Below, in pieces: positions 1-9,510 of a DNA stretch of 30,598 nucleotides. The notes beneath the pieces were generated by a model. The model had not been told where the DNA came from. It searched no databases and saw only the letters and a program-made list of their open reading frames with translations. The DNA is from Globomyces pollinis-pini (lineage: Eukaryota; Chytridiomycota; Chytridiomycetes; Rhizophydiales; Globomycetaceae): positions 1 to 30,598 of the forward strand of contig MU621295.1 in NCBI GenBank assembly GCA_025399215.1, read 5' to 3'. How positions within the stretch are numbered: the stretch's first letter is position 1; each line of letters begins with the position of its first letter. Position numbers and translations under genes: made by a program.

Positions 1-260
1 TAAATGGTTCCATCGCCATTAGCTGCCAAACCATACGCCATACCATCGTTACATGCAGCAACAGATGATAATCTTCCTGGAAGTACACTAAGAGCACGAG
101 TATCAGGGTTAAATCGAACAATTTCGTTATTTCTGTTGACTCCCAATACCAATTTACCATCATCAGCAACAGAAATCTGTTTCCAGAGAGTTCCGGGTAA
201 TCTTTCCCATTCTAAAGCCTGGACTAAACCAAAAGCAAGCAGTGTTATTAAGCCTTGCAT
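1..260 (-). CDS. Tectonin-tyrosinase copy 1, 5' end only (cut by window edge)
   Basis: The minus strand from the ATG at 258-260 encodes a short hydrophobic leader (MQGLITLLAFGLVQA) followed by the start of a tectonin-type beta-propeller (EWERLPGTLWKQISV...). The reading frame stays open to the window edge, so only about 86 residues are visible. It matches the N-terminus of the complete gene at 7467-9389: positions 1-243 equal the reverse complement of 7481-7723 with three mismatches and no indels. Two mismatches are synonymous (GGT/GGG, CGT/CGA) and one changes Leu to Phe in the leader. By analogy the full product should be a secreted tectonin-tyrosinase, but the tyrosinase half is not visible here and could be absent. 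Similarity ends abruptly just inside the signal peptide; the first residues and the upstream DNA of the two copies are unrelated. Confidence 0.85.
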   Translation of the reverse strand, partial: MQGLITLLAFGLVQALEWERLPGTLWKQISVADDGKLVLGVNRNNEIVRFNPDTRALSVLPGRLSSVAACNDGMAYGLAANGDGTI

Positions 261-696
261 TCTATATTTTAAACGTATAAGTTGAACAGCGCAACTTTTT
301 GGGAGTTGAATTCAATTGTTTCAGCTTGTTCCAAATGCAGGACAAACCAATGTGATGAAGCGCGTAAAAACAGCACTTCTCCAAACTTTGGATATTGTCG
401 TAACTCACTGAACTGCTTATTTCTTTACGTCTTGAAACCAATGAATGGCGTAAGTTACTGATGATAATTAGACGGTGGTACGAATTATTAGACACTAAAG
501 AGAAAGTAGTCTACATTCAATAACGGATTCGATCTATTTTTGAAAATTGTGATAGAAGTTTGATACGCTCATTCATTCATACTCGTTATCGATACCCCTT
601 AATGAATATCTACCTAGTTTGACTCTGTTAATGTAGATATCCAAGCAATATATTCGAGATCTTATTTAATCTGAGTTTTGTTTTGAAGTTTAAAAA
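261..696. other. Intergenic: 5' flank of tyrosinase copy 1 and 3' flank of UTP13
   Basis: This stretch lies between the start codon of the left-edge tyrosinase copy and the stop codon of UTP13. A 77-codon minus-strand ORF (262-495) has no recognisable similarity and no supporting splice structure, so I do not call it. The sequence does not resemble the flank of the other tyrosinase copy. Confidence 0.5.
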
Positions 697-3500
697 TTAT
701 ATTAAACTATCCATTCGTTCAAGAGTATAATCCAAAATGAAACTATCTTTAATCATTCTATTCGAATGCTCCAAATGCCGTTCAGAATAAGTTGCCAACG
801 ACTCTAGTATTTCTTTAGCTTTTGGTAACTCCAAAATTGTGTTTCTATCAGTATTTTTCAAAATGATGTTAAGAATAAGTTGTGCGATACGTGAATGCTT
901 GCTATGTGTGTTCCAATCACGAATATATAGTAATAGTTTTTGTAACTAGAATTAGTGTAACTGATGTTCATACATCTCCATTTGGTAGGTTGATAAGATA
1001 TTGATCAACTCCAGTTGAGCCTGTGATACTGTCTGGGTCAGGCTTGGATAACCGTAAATCAGTTATAATTTTAAGAATTTTAAATGGTTGATCAAGTTGC
1101 ATTGCTAATATAATTGCGTTCTTGTAGTCTTTGCGTTTAAGAAACAATGTCAAATCTTGTTCCCTAAAAAAATGTTAATAACTACAAATAACTTACTTTG
1201 TAATTTTCTCATCATTTATTTCCTGTTCTTGCTGCTTTTCTTCTTCTGTGACATCTCTCCAGATAGATATAGTAGAATCAGATGATCCAGTGTAAACATG
1301 GTTTTCCCCTTTATTGACCGAAAGCGCCCAAATCTGAAATTAGTAAATATAAATATTACTCTATCTTCATGATTATCAAAAGTTCCCACACACTCTCCAT
1401 CTTTGACATTCCACAATTTGACTAACCCGTCACTGCCTGTGGATACAAACTGCATCCCAGCAGTTATGAACGAGACATTCAAGACAGTATTTAGATGTCC
1501 TTCAAAAGTCTTGGTACAAGAGAAATCTTTGATATTCCATAATTTGATGGTTTTATCCGTAGAGCATGTTAGAATGGCTTGGTCCATTGGAGAAAATTTG
1601 ACTTTCCAAATACCACGTTTGTGGCCCTTGAAAACACCAACCAAAGAACCATCGAAAGCGGACCATAACTAACGATTAATTAAAGAAATCTTCACCTTTG
1701 CAGTTTTGTCCCGACCAGCTGATGCAAAGAATTGATCATTCGGAGCCACATCCAATGACTGAATATCCATATCATGCGCTTGGAAAGTATACTTTGAGTT
1801 CTCTGTTTTGTCATTTAATCCCCAAAACTTGACGGTTCGATCTTGACTTGTAGTGATACAAAAATCATTTGAAAGCTTCGCCATAACTACAGCAGTTACA
1901 GCCCCTGTGTGGCCCACAAATGAACGGACTTGCTCAAATCGTGTAGTAGAAGTTGTGGCATCTAAATCAACCTTCCAAAGTTTAGCTGTGTGATCTTTGG
2001 AACCAGTGATAATAAATTCATTATCATAAGAGGTTGAGACTGATAATACTATATCAGAATGTCCATAAACAATATCACAATCTTTAGTTTCTAAGTTGTA
2101 TACTCGCAACTAAACATGTATCAATATAAAAATGATCATACCTGTTCAGTATTGGTAATCACTGCCAAATGCGAATCATTTTCTCCAAGAGTACATAAAT
2201 CCAAAATTTCTTCATTATATCCTGCAATCTGTTTGACACGAACAATTTCATTATCTTCAATCTTGTAGAATTGTAAATTTTGATCACTAGTGACAGCAAG
2301 GATTTGTTCGTTGTAATATCCCAATCCCACAATTTCGTGACTGTAATTCGGATCACTTTCTTGTTCAATCATAAGTTTTCCACTTTCCATATCCCAAATT
2401 TTCAAAACACCTGTACGTTAATAAAAAACTTTAATTGAATGTTGATCATATTGAATGAGGTTAAAAGTGTTGAACATATTGAATCAGGTTATAGTGTCAA
2501 AGTTAATACCTTTTTCACCAGCTGTACACACCAATGGTATTTCATTCACGTACACAATTTCTAACGCTTCCACAGATTCCAATACAGGTACTGTTAAGGC
2601 AACAGTGAAATCCTCTAAATCCCACTTGCTGAATACTTTATCTCTAGATCCACTGAATAAATACTGTCCATTTGGCGAATAAGCCAATCCTCTAACTATG
2701 GAAACATGTGAATCTAGAGTGACTAGACACCTATACAGTCAATATCAAATCTTAAATAAAAGCAAATTGTGAATGCCATCGACAAAAGATTCAAGTGCTG
2801 TGAGGGATGTTCTAAATTATTACCTCTTTTCATGTAAGGACCAAATCTTGACTTTACAATCATCACTGCCTGATGCTAAAACCAGCTGGTGTGGATCTGG
2901 ATGAAATTTGACTACTGATATAATCCCGCTGTGTCCTTTGAAGTTATGCGTACAATGTCCACCTTCCACATCAAAACATTTAACTAAACGTATGAATCAA
3001 TAAATATATACCAGTTGAATCAGCAGATCCAGTGGCTATTAAAGTTGATGTAGGATCAAAGTCCATGGCTAATACTGGTGCTTCATGAACCTTAATGTTA
3101 AAAATCATCATAGAAAACCTTGTAAGATTTATAGATTGAAGTTTCCAATGTATTTGAATCAAAATCCAATGTTATTAATAATAAATTCTGGTATGCAACA
3201 ATAATACGTTGTAAATCTGGTGCAACAGCAAAGCAAGTGACTGGAGCATCTCCCTAACAATGGCATTAAATCAGTTGTATTCTACTTGTATTTTCGACTC
3301 TAATCCAGAAGATAGATGAAGTATATGGACGTCATCACCAACAGTTGAGAACAGGATATCATTTGTGAAGATGACTCGACCGCCTGTATAAATAGACTGA
3401 ATAACTGATTCTGCTTTTAAGCTATTTAATTAACATTTCTATCAATATAAAAACCTGGATCGTTAATATTCCAACATTGGGTTTACCTTGATTTCAACAT
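697..3500 (-). CDS. UTP13: UTP13/TBL3-like WD40 protein of the SSU processome
   Basis: Twelve exons rebuild to about 770 aa, close to the length of animal TBL3. The start is ATG at 3498-3500 (MLKS, then intron 1 of 65 nt) and the stop is TAA at 697-699. Introns are 65, 32, 28, 28, 93, 99, 32, 27, 26, 33 and 28 nt in transcription order. The protein carries many WD40 repeats with clear signatures (GSADST, ASGSDDCKVKIWS, GHSDIVLS, GSKDHTAKLW, CSTDKTIKLW, GSDGLVKLW). It ends in the Utp13-specific helical domain (RKDYKNAIILAMQLDQP, then YIRDWNTHSKHSR and AQLILNIILKN). In the known family this is a UTPB-subcomplex member that acts in the nucleolus on pre-18S rRNA as part of a tandem beta-propeller scaffold. 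NOP9, another 18S-pathway protein, is encoded about 8 kb away. An A-rich tract lies immediately upstream of the start. Confidence 0.93.
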
Positions 3501-3649
3501 GCGAAAAAAAAAGAAAAAAAAGTTGTGAATAGTTTAACTCGGACCGTCATTAGAATGGTTGATTACTCAGTGATTGATATAAATTTGAGTCATTACACGC
3601 GCTTGTTTATTATTCTTACATATGGACGGCATTAGGTAGATGGTATTGG

Positions 3650-4499
3650 TTACAGTTGTTTGGAATATAAGTAATATGATACCGTCTTACTCCTTTTCGG
3701 TGAATAGTGTAATGAAGGACATGTGCAGTCGATGGTAAATCCTAATTTTTGATAGAACTGAATGGCTGATGTGTTTGATTTAAAAACGGTCAATTTGATT
3801 TTCTTCATGTTATACTTTATTGCAAGCGTTTCAAGGATATTCATGAGTAAAGAACCCCATCCAGCTCGCTTGCAAGACTGCTGCAATTGCAGTTCATAGC
3901 AATACAGCATAGGTGATAAACAGTGTTTGTCGTGAACGAGATCGTCCTCCATACAATATTGGAAAGATGTAAATCCAATCGATGGTAAAATGATATAGTA
4001 CATCAAGGGGTCATTCATTTCAGCCCACTTTTGATCCTCATCCCAACCAAGGTCCGACGTATTAGAATAACTAAAGTTAATATTTGGAAAGAATTACCTA
4101 ATATATCAGTAGTAATGGAGTACAGTGTCCGCATATTGGTATCCAATAACGTGAAGCAAAGTCGAAGAGATAGTTTAGCAATACTAACCACGCGTCCATA
4201 TACAGATCCTGCAGGAAGCGTTTTCAGAATATCTTGGTCTGCTGTTTTGTTGCTATTCTACCATGAGATTTGTTCTATACCTGGATAGCCAGATCCACTA
4301 TTTCCTGCCCTTCTACATTCTCCACCGTAACAGAGTTTTCTGAATCTGACTCATTGTCTGAATTGACTTCAGATACTTCCAAATCCAACTCTGTCACAAA
4401 ATCTAACTCTGATTTTTTCGTCATGCAAGTTGGATCTTGCGTGCTAACCAAACTATCCACTATCTTTTCTCTGGCTGCTTCCAAATTTCTATCCTGCAT
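3650..4499 (-). CDS. NAA40: NAA40-like N-alpha-acetyltransferase (NatD)
   Basis: Three exons (4281-4499, 4124-4257, 3650-4070) join through introns of 23 and 53 nt into 257 aa. The C-terminal half is a GNAT domain whose closest family is NatD, which acetylates the N-termini of histones H4 and H2A. Signature stretches are TNMRTLYSNTSDLGWDEDQK, MLYCYELQLQ, the acetyl-CoA loop KRAGWGSLL (Lys where R/Q is usual in the RxxGxG/A motif), MKKIKLTVFKSN and FYQKLGF. The first 73 codons, starting MQDRNLEAAREKI, form an acidic Ser/Glu/Asp-rich segment with no similarity I recognise. The 53-nt intron boundary was chosen because it is the one that restores the conserved frame. The gene is divergent from the PP5 gene with only 49 bp between start codons, so the promoters must overlap. 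The histone-substrate role is from family knowledge. Confidence 0.88.
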
Positions 4500-4548
4500 T
4501 TGTTCCTTTCAAGGTTTTTATCTGGTGATGGGAAAACTTTTTTCTTTG
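4500..4548. promoter_or_regulatory. 49-bp divergent intergenic region (NAA40 / PP5)
   Basis: Only 49 bp separate the NAA40 ATG (minus) from the PP5 ATG (plus). No TATA-like or other element stands out. The inferred promoters and 5' UTRs must either overlap or extend into the neighbouring coding sequence. Confidence 0.5.
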
Positions 4549-6357
4549 ATGATGACCACCCAATTACTGCCTCTTCATGTCTCTGATGACGATCGAGAAA
4601 AGGCTGAACAGGTACCTTATCTAAACCTGACGATGTTAGCTGAAGTCTGTAGCAAATAAGCACTTTGCTAACCATGACTATGAGAATGCCATTGATTTCT
4701 ATACTCAAGCTATCTCCTTCAACCCGAAAGCACCCGCTTACTTCTCAAATAGATCTATAGGTATTTTTCTAACCTCTGATCAATAGCTCATTTTAAAATG
4801 GAATTGTATGGAGCTGCTCTTTCTGACGCTACCGAAGCCATTCAATTGGATCCTAACTTTGTCAAGGCATATTATAGACGAGCTTCAGCTAACATGGCTT
4901 TAGGCAAGTTGAAAGGTAATAGTGTTGCAATTTTTTATATTTGGTAGAATCTATAAAGGATTTCAGACAAGTGATCAAACTAGCACCAACAGATCCAGGT
5001 GCTCGTGAAAAATTATCAGTTTGCCAAAAAGAACTTAAAAGAATTGAATTTGAAAAAGCAATCTTTGTGGAAGTGACAACAACTACTATTTTAGATCAAC
5101 TTGGTGATTTTAATTCTATCGTGGTTGAGGATTCGTAACTGCTTGTATATCTCATTAGTTAGTTATGAAGGGCCTCATCTCCCAGCCCAAGGGGTTTCTT
5201 TAGAATTTGCTCAACAATTGCTCGAGCATTTGAAGGATCAGAAAAAGTTACATCGTAAATATGTGTTGCAGATATTAGTTGCTTTCAAAACTTATATCGA
5301 TGCCAGACCACCTATTGAAGATGTATTTATCCCAGACAATGCTAAATTGACTGTATGTGGGGATATTCATGGTCAGTTTTATGATCTATTAAATGTCTTC
5401 AAACTTAATGGTTTGCCAAGTCCTGACAATATGTAATCGAATCTGTTTTTTAATACTTAGGTAATCATTTTTAACCTTTTATCATTGCAGGTATTTGTGG
5501 AACGGTGATTTTGTGGATAGAGGTTCTTTTTCATTTGAATGTGTGATTACATTATTTGTATTTAAATTACTTTATCCGGATGCAGTCTATTTGACTCGAG
5601 GAAATCATGAAGCTGATGATATGAATAGAGTTTATGGATTTGAAGGCGAAGTGAAACACAAATACAGTGAACTTACTTTCAAACTCTTTTCCAATGTTTT
5701 TAATGGAATACCAGTATTTGATTTACAAGCTTAAATATTAGATTGGAAATTTGATTATGAACAAGATTTTGGTAATTCATGGAGGTCTGTTTTCGTCAGA
5801 CGATGTGACACTTGCAGACTTGCGCAAAATAGACAGATTTAAACAAGTAAATTAAATATGTATCTAACAATAGCCTGGTTCAACTGGCCTTATGTGTGAG
5901 CTACTTTGGTCTGATCCACAAGTCCTCCCTGGACGATCACCATCTAAACGTGGGGTAGGAATTCAATTCGGCCCTGATGTTACCAAAAATTTCTTGGAAA
6001 AGAATGATCTCAAGATGATCATTCGATCGCATGAAGTCAAACATGAAGGTTATGAAATTCAACATAATGGCAATTTGGTCACTATTTTCTCAGCACCCAA
6101 CTACTGTGATGCTGCTAATAATTTTGGCGCGTACATTCATATTACACCTGATTTGGAATGCACATACCATAAGTTTAAGGCTGTTCCTGTAAGTTTTTAT
6201 CTTCATTTTCTTCCTTCCTTCTCACCCGTGAAATGTTGTTATACCTATTTTCGAAATTTAATATTAACTTGACATGTTAAATTAAAAATATTTAATTCTT
6301 GTATAGCATCCGGACGTGCCTGCCATGAAATATGCTGGTCTATATGGTAGTATGTAA
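4549..6357 (+). CDS. PPP5: Serine/threonine protein phosphatase 5 (TPR + PP2A-like domain)
   Basis: Nine exons with introns of 28, 26, 32, 28, 58, 28, 27 and 118 nt rebuild to 487 aa (the human protein is about 500). The start is taken at tandem ATGs (4549/4552), giving a short [18 protein letters not shown] leader. Three TPR repeats follow at about residues 22-150 ([52 protein letters not shown]). The linker and phosphatase carry all the metal and catalytic motifs: GDIHGQ (about residue 232), GDFVDRG (about 262), RGNHE (about 293), [15 protein letters not shown] and SAPNYCD. The end ([16 protein letters not shown]) matches the C-terminal autoinhibitory helix region. Known role: an HSP90-associated phosphatase, activated when the TPR domain binds HSP90 or lipid. 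No catalytic residue is missing. Confidence 0.95.
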
Positions 6358-6407
6358 ATCTTACCAATATGATTTTTAATAAAAATAACATCAGATTATA
6401 TGTGATG

Positions 6408-6578
6408 CTTTAATAGCTAATATTTAGGTTAAATTAAAGTTATCGGACTAATATTACATGATAATTAGTTTAATTATTAGCTAATTCTAAAGGTTGATAG
6501 ACATACTATTAGCTAATTATTAGACTAATAATTAGCTAATAATTAGCTTGCAATTAGGTGATAATTAGCTTATTATTA
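6408..6578. repeat. AT-rich cluster of palindromic TTAGCTAAT units
   Basis: About 170 bp immediately downstream of PP5 contain repeated, imperfectly spaced copies of the self-complementary core TTAGCTAA, often extended to ATTATTAGCTAATAAT, mixed with AATTAG/CTAATT half-sites. There is no coding potential. It could fold into cruciforms or RNA hairpins, act as a 3'-end or matrix-type element, or be a decayed satellite. The function is unknown. Confidence 0.7.
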
Positions 6579-7466
6579 CGAGATAGGGTACCAATGGTAT
6601 CAGATGTGCAGCTACGTCATTCTTAAAATTATGCTTGTGTCTTACACTAGTGAATGCAAACGTCAATGTTGAGTACCAAAAGCTTGAATATAATGGAAAC
6701 TTTGTCCACGAAATGGAAAGTGGAAAACCAGATTTTTAGATACTTTACTCTGAGATACTATGAGAGCTTACCTGGTATTTAATAATCTAAATGGAATCAA
6801 TTATGCAGTTAAGCACTTGCATATTTCGACCACTCGCATAACTTGTCACGTTGAATTATGCACAAAATTTGTTTAAAAGGAGCTACTAAACCAGTATTAA
6901 AGAACATGGACTCTTTCAGCAAAATATTTGAAGAACCTCTTGAATTAGACTCAGCAGCAGTCAAAAATGAATTGGATCATACCAAAGACCAATCAAGCGA
7001 CAATGAACAGTTTGCTTCCCTTTTATCCGAATGCATGCCCAACTCCCCATGGTCAAAAAGAACGTTATCCATGTCCTCTTGTTCGGGTAATCCCGTCTAT
7101 CATCAGCGTACCAATAGTGTTCCACTATCTGAGTCGTTTGAACATTACAAAGACACTCGGGATTTTACCATACATCTTTACCGATCGCATTCTTACACTT
7201 TTGAAGCTTAACTTCTGTTTTGCTTCCAATATTTCTTATAGCAATAAATTCGTTTCTTTTACTTTCATTACTCTTGTATTTTCTTTCGACATTCAATAGG
7301 CAAACATCCGTGTCTAAAAACTTGAATCTCTCATAACTGTTCGCTCCTTATGGTCAATCGTTGAGCGTTTGTATTCATTCATCTTTGTGCCTGAAACTTT
7401 CATTCTCCAAAACAAAATCAATTTTGGCTATTTGTACTATGACAGCTTTTTTGAACTAATTTATCA
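6579..7466. other. Intergenic with one doubtful small ORF
   Basis: This holds the rest of the PP5-to-tyrosinase interval. Apart from the small Ser-rich ORF listed separately (6858-7211), I see no exon with recognisable similarity, no RNA gene and no mobile-element signature. The last part should hold the promoter of tyrosinase copy 2. Confidence 0.45.
6858..7211 (+). CDS. Doubtful small Ser-rich protein
   Basis: This is a 117-codon ORF starting MHKICLKGATK, with an internal ATG at 6906 (MDSFSKIFEEP) that may be the better start. It has no recognisable domain. The middle is rich in Ser, Asn and Pro, with spaced basic-Ser motifs (WSKRTLSMSS, HQRTNSVP) resembling kinase target sites in a disordered protein. 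A second frame is also open from 6967 to 7299, so frame preference is weak. It could be a real small gene, an exon of an unrecognised gene or chance. It sits between PP5 and the tyrosinase gene on the same strand. Confidence 0.3.
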   Translation: MHKICLKGATKPVLKNMDSFSKIFEEPLELDSAAVKNELDHTKDQSSDNEQFASLLSECMPNSPWSKRTLSMSSCSGNPVYHQRTNSVPLSESFEHYKDTRDFTIHLYRSHSYTFEA

Positions 7467-9389
7467 ATGTTCGTTAGTAGACTGCTTGCTCTTGGTTTAG
7501 TCCAGGCTTTAGAATGGGAAAGATTACCCGGAACTCTCTGGAAACAGATTTCTGTTGCTGATGATGGGAAATTGGTATTGGGAGTCAACAGAAATAACGA
7601 AATTGTTCGATTTAACCCTGATACTCGAGCTCTTAGTGTACTTCCAGGAAGATTATCATCTGTTGCTGCATGTAACGATGGTATGGCGTATGGTTTGGCA
7701 GCTAATGGCGATGGAACCATTTACAAGTCTAATGCACCAGTATGGGGTAGTTTCAGCTGGGAAGTGATTCCAGGAACGTTAAAGCAGATTGAATGTGGTT
7801 CTGGTACATTTCCTCTTTGGGGTCTAGGAACTAATGGAGTGCCATATTTCCGGTGGAACAATGAATGGCGAGCTTGGTTTGGAAACTTGAAGCAAATCTC
7901 GGTTACTGAAGATCAAATCTGGGGAGTTCAAGAAGATCAAGCTATTCTCACATCTTTCCTTCCTTCCGAAGGATGGTCTCGTGTAGATGGTACGTTAACA
8001 CTTATTGCAGGAGATGGTAAATCAGCATACGGTACAACCAGTAATGGAAACCTCTTTCAGTACGTTGGTAACGGTATTTGGGCTCGAACTGCAGGAGAGA
8101 TGATTACATCTATGGCTGCAACAGCCAACTGGGTGTATGTGCTTGCAGGACCTGATGGAAACTTCTTTAGATCCCCCAACTTCCGATGTAACTCTCCAAA
8201 ACAGGCAGTTGAATGGAGAGAAATGTCCCCACCTCAACAATTGAACTATCTGAACGCCGTTAAGTGTCTCAGAGAGAAACCATCACAATTTCCTGGTGAA
8301 TCTCAGTCGGTTTATAACGACTTAGTTCTCGTTCATCAAAAGTCTTTGGAGCACTCTCATGATAAGCCTATTTTTCTTCCCTGGCACCGGCTATTTTTGG
8401 GAGTATTTGATTCAGCATTAACAAAGAAATGCAATTACCAAGGACCTTTTCCATATTGGGACTGGAGTCGTGACTCGCAAGCACCAGAAACATCTTCTAT
8501 TTGGGACAATACATATGGGTTTGGTGGTAAAACTAGCAGATGGAGCGGGTGTTTAGTTGGTCCATTTGCAGGGATACAGCGGTATCAAGGCGTAAAAGGC
8601 TGTGTACGTCGAACATGGAATGGAAGGGAAAGCCCATTAATTAGCGCAACCTACACTGAAGTTCAGTTAGAATTTGTGATGAATTCAAGATCTTTTAGTG
8701 AATTTTCTCACAATCTCGAACTTTTGCCTCATAACAGCATACATTTATCTGTCGGCGGAGATATGGCCGATGTATCGATATCTGTAAATGATCCAATCTT
8801 TTTCTTACACCATCGTAACCTCGATCGTCTATGGAATATTTGGCAAAGTCGGAATCCATCACTTGCATATACATATTCCAATGATTTTTATGAAATAATA
8901 CATATGTTTGGCTTGGTTCCTGATGAACCTGTCCATAGTGTCATGAATATTTCAGGAGCACGAGCATTTGGATTGATTTGTTACAAATACAGTAATTCTA
9001 TTGTTCCAAGGACATCTGATGTTGTTAAACGTGACAATAGCAGTTCGAATTCCACAATAGGAGCCAAACAGACTCTCTCAAAAAGTCCGGGTCCATTTGA
9101 TAGAAATAATTTGGAAAAAATCAGGTACATTGAACCACTACCGGAACAGTTTTTGAAGAACAAAGGGTATAGTTCTACTCAAATTCAAGCCATACGATTG
9201 AAAGAATTGGAGATACGGAAAATCACAGATAAAATTAATCAAGATGATACCTTTAAGTCTAAAATTCGATTAGAAGTTTTAAATCTGACAAAATTTTCTT
9301 GGAAATCGCGTTCACAATCTGAAATTGTAACTGATACACAAACCAACAAAAAGGCATTTAAAAATGCGGTGGCTAAAGTAATGGAATAG
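7467..9389 (+). CDS. Secreted tectonin-tyrosinase fusion protein, complete
   Basis: One uninterrupted exon encodes 640 aa. Residues 1-14 (MFVSRLLALGLVQA) look like a signal peptide. About residues 16-240 are tectonin/TECPR-like propeller repeats of roughly 35-40 residues with the W..lpG.LkqIsv....vwGv pattern (WERLPGTLWKQISV, WEVIPGTLKQIE, GNLKQISVTEDQIWGV, WSRVDGTL). About residues 245-505 are a type-3 copper tyrosinase domain: CuA His290, His298 and His307 (FLPWHRLFL), CuB His422 and His426 (HNSIH) and the HH pair 448-449 (DPIFFLHHRNLDRLW). All six copper ligands are present. A C-terminal tail of about 130 residues (Ser/Asn-rich, then Lys-rich) is unassigned and may be a cleaved lid, as in fungal tyrosinases. 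Likely function: secreted phenol or catechol oxidase with a carbohydrate-binding propeller (inferred). It is intronless among intron-dense neighbours. Confidence 0.93.
   Translation: MFVSRLLALGLVQALEWERLPGTLWKQISVADDGKLVLGVNRNNEIVRFNPDTRALSVLPGRLSSVAACNDGMAYGLAANGDGTIYKSNAPVWGSFSWEVIPGTLKQIECGSGTFPLWGLGTNGVPYFRWNNEWRAWFGNLKQISVTEDQIWGVQEDQAILTSFLPSEGWSRVDGTLTLIAGDGKSAYGTTSNGNLFQYVGNGIWARTAGEMITSMAATANWVYVLAGPDGNFFRSPNFRCNSPKQAVEWREMSPPQQLNYLNAVKCLREKPSQFPGESQSVYNDLVLVHQKSLEHSHDKPIFLPWHRLFLGVFDSALTKKCNYQGPFPYWDWSRDSQAPETSSIWDNTYGFGGKTSRWSGCLVGPFAGIQRYQGVKGCVRRTWNGRESPLISATYTEVQLEFVMNSRSFSEFSHNLELLPHNSIHLSVGGDMADVSISVNDPIFFLHHRNLDRLWNIWQSRNPSLAYTYSNDFYEIIHMFGLVPDEPVHSVMNISGARAFGLICYKYSNSIVPRTSDVVKRDNSSSNSTIGAKQTLSKSPGPFDRNNLEKIRYIEPLPEQFLKNKGYSSTQIQAIRLKELEIRKITDKINQDDTFKSKIRLEVLNLTKFSWKSRSQSEIVTDTQTNKKAFKNAVAKVME
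7481..7723 (+). repeat. Segment of the inverted tyrosinase duplication (partner 1-243)
   Basis: These 243 bp match the reverse complement of window positions 1-243 with three substitutions and no gap. The left boundary is sharp, inside the signal-peptide codons; the other end is unknown because the partner leaves the window. The arms are about 7.2 kb apart and flank UTP13, NAA40 and PP5. Confidence 0.95.
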
Positions 9390-9510
9390 ATTAAATAATA
9401 AATTGTGTCATAAAATGGATGTTTATTTTTATTTGTTTACCAATCTATTTGAATAAACATAATCTTACATATAGAATATTTTTGAATATTGAAGTATTAG
9501 ATTTTTGGAC

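Noticed and set aside
4..285. 93-codon plus-strand ORF at the left edge
   Set aside because: It is the antisense of the tectonin-tyrosinase N-terminus; the same shadow occurs opposite copy 2 at 7418-7720. The sense frame carries the signal peptide and tectonin motifs.
262..495. 77-codon minus-strand ORF upstream of tyrosinase copy 1
   Set aside because: No recognisable motif, and it lies in the expected promoter region of copy 1.
4043..4069. Alternative 27-nt intron in NAA40 using GTAATTC as donor
   Set aside because: It leaves the following exon in a frame with a stop; the 53-nt intron at 4071-4123 restores LYSNTSDLGWDED, matching the NAA40 family.
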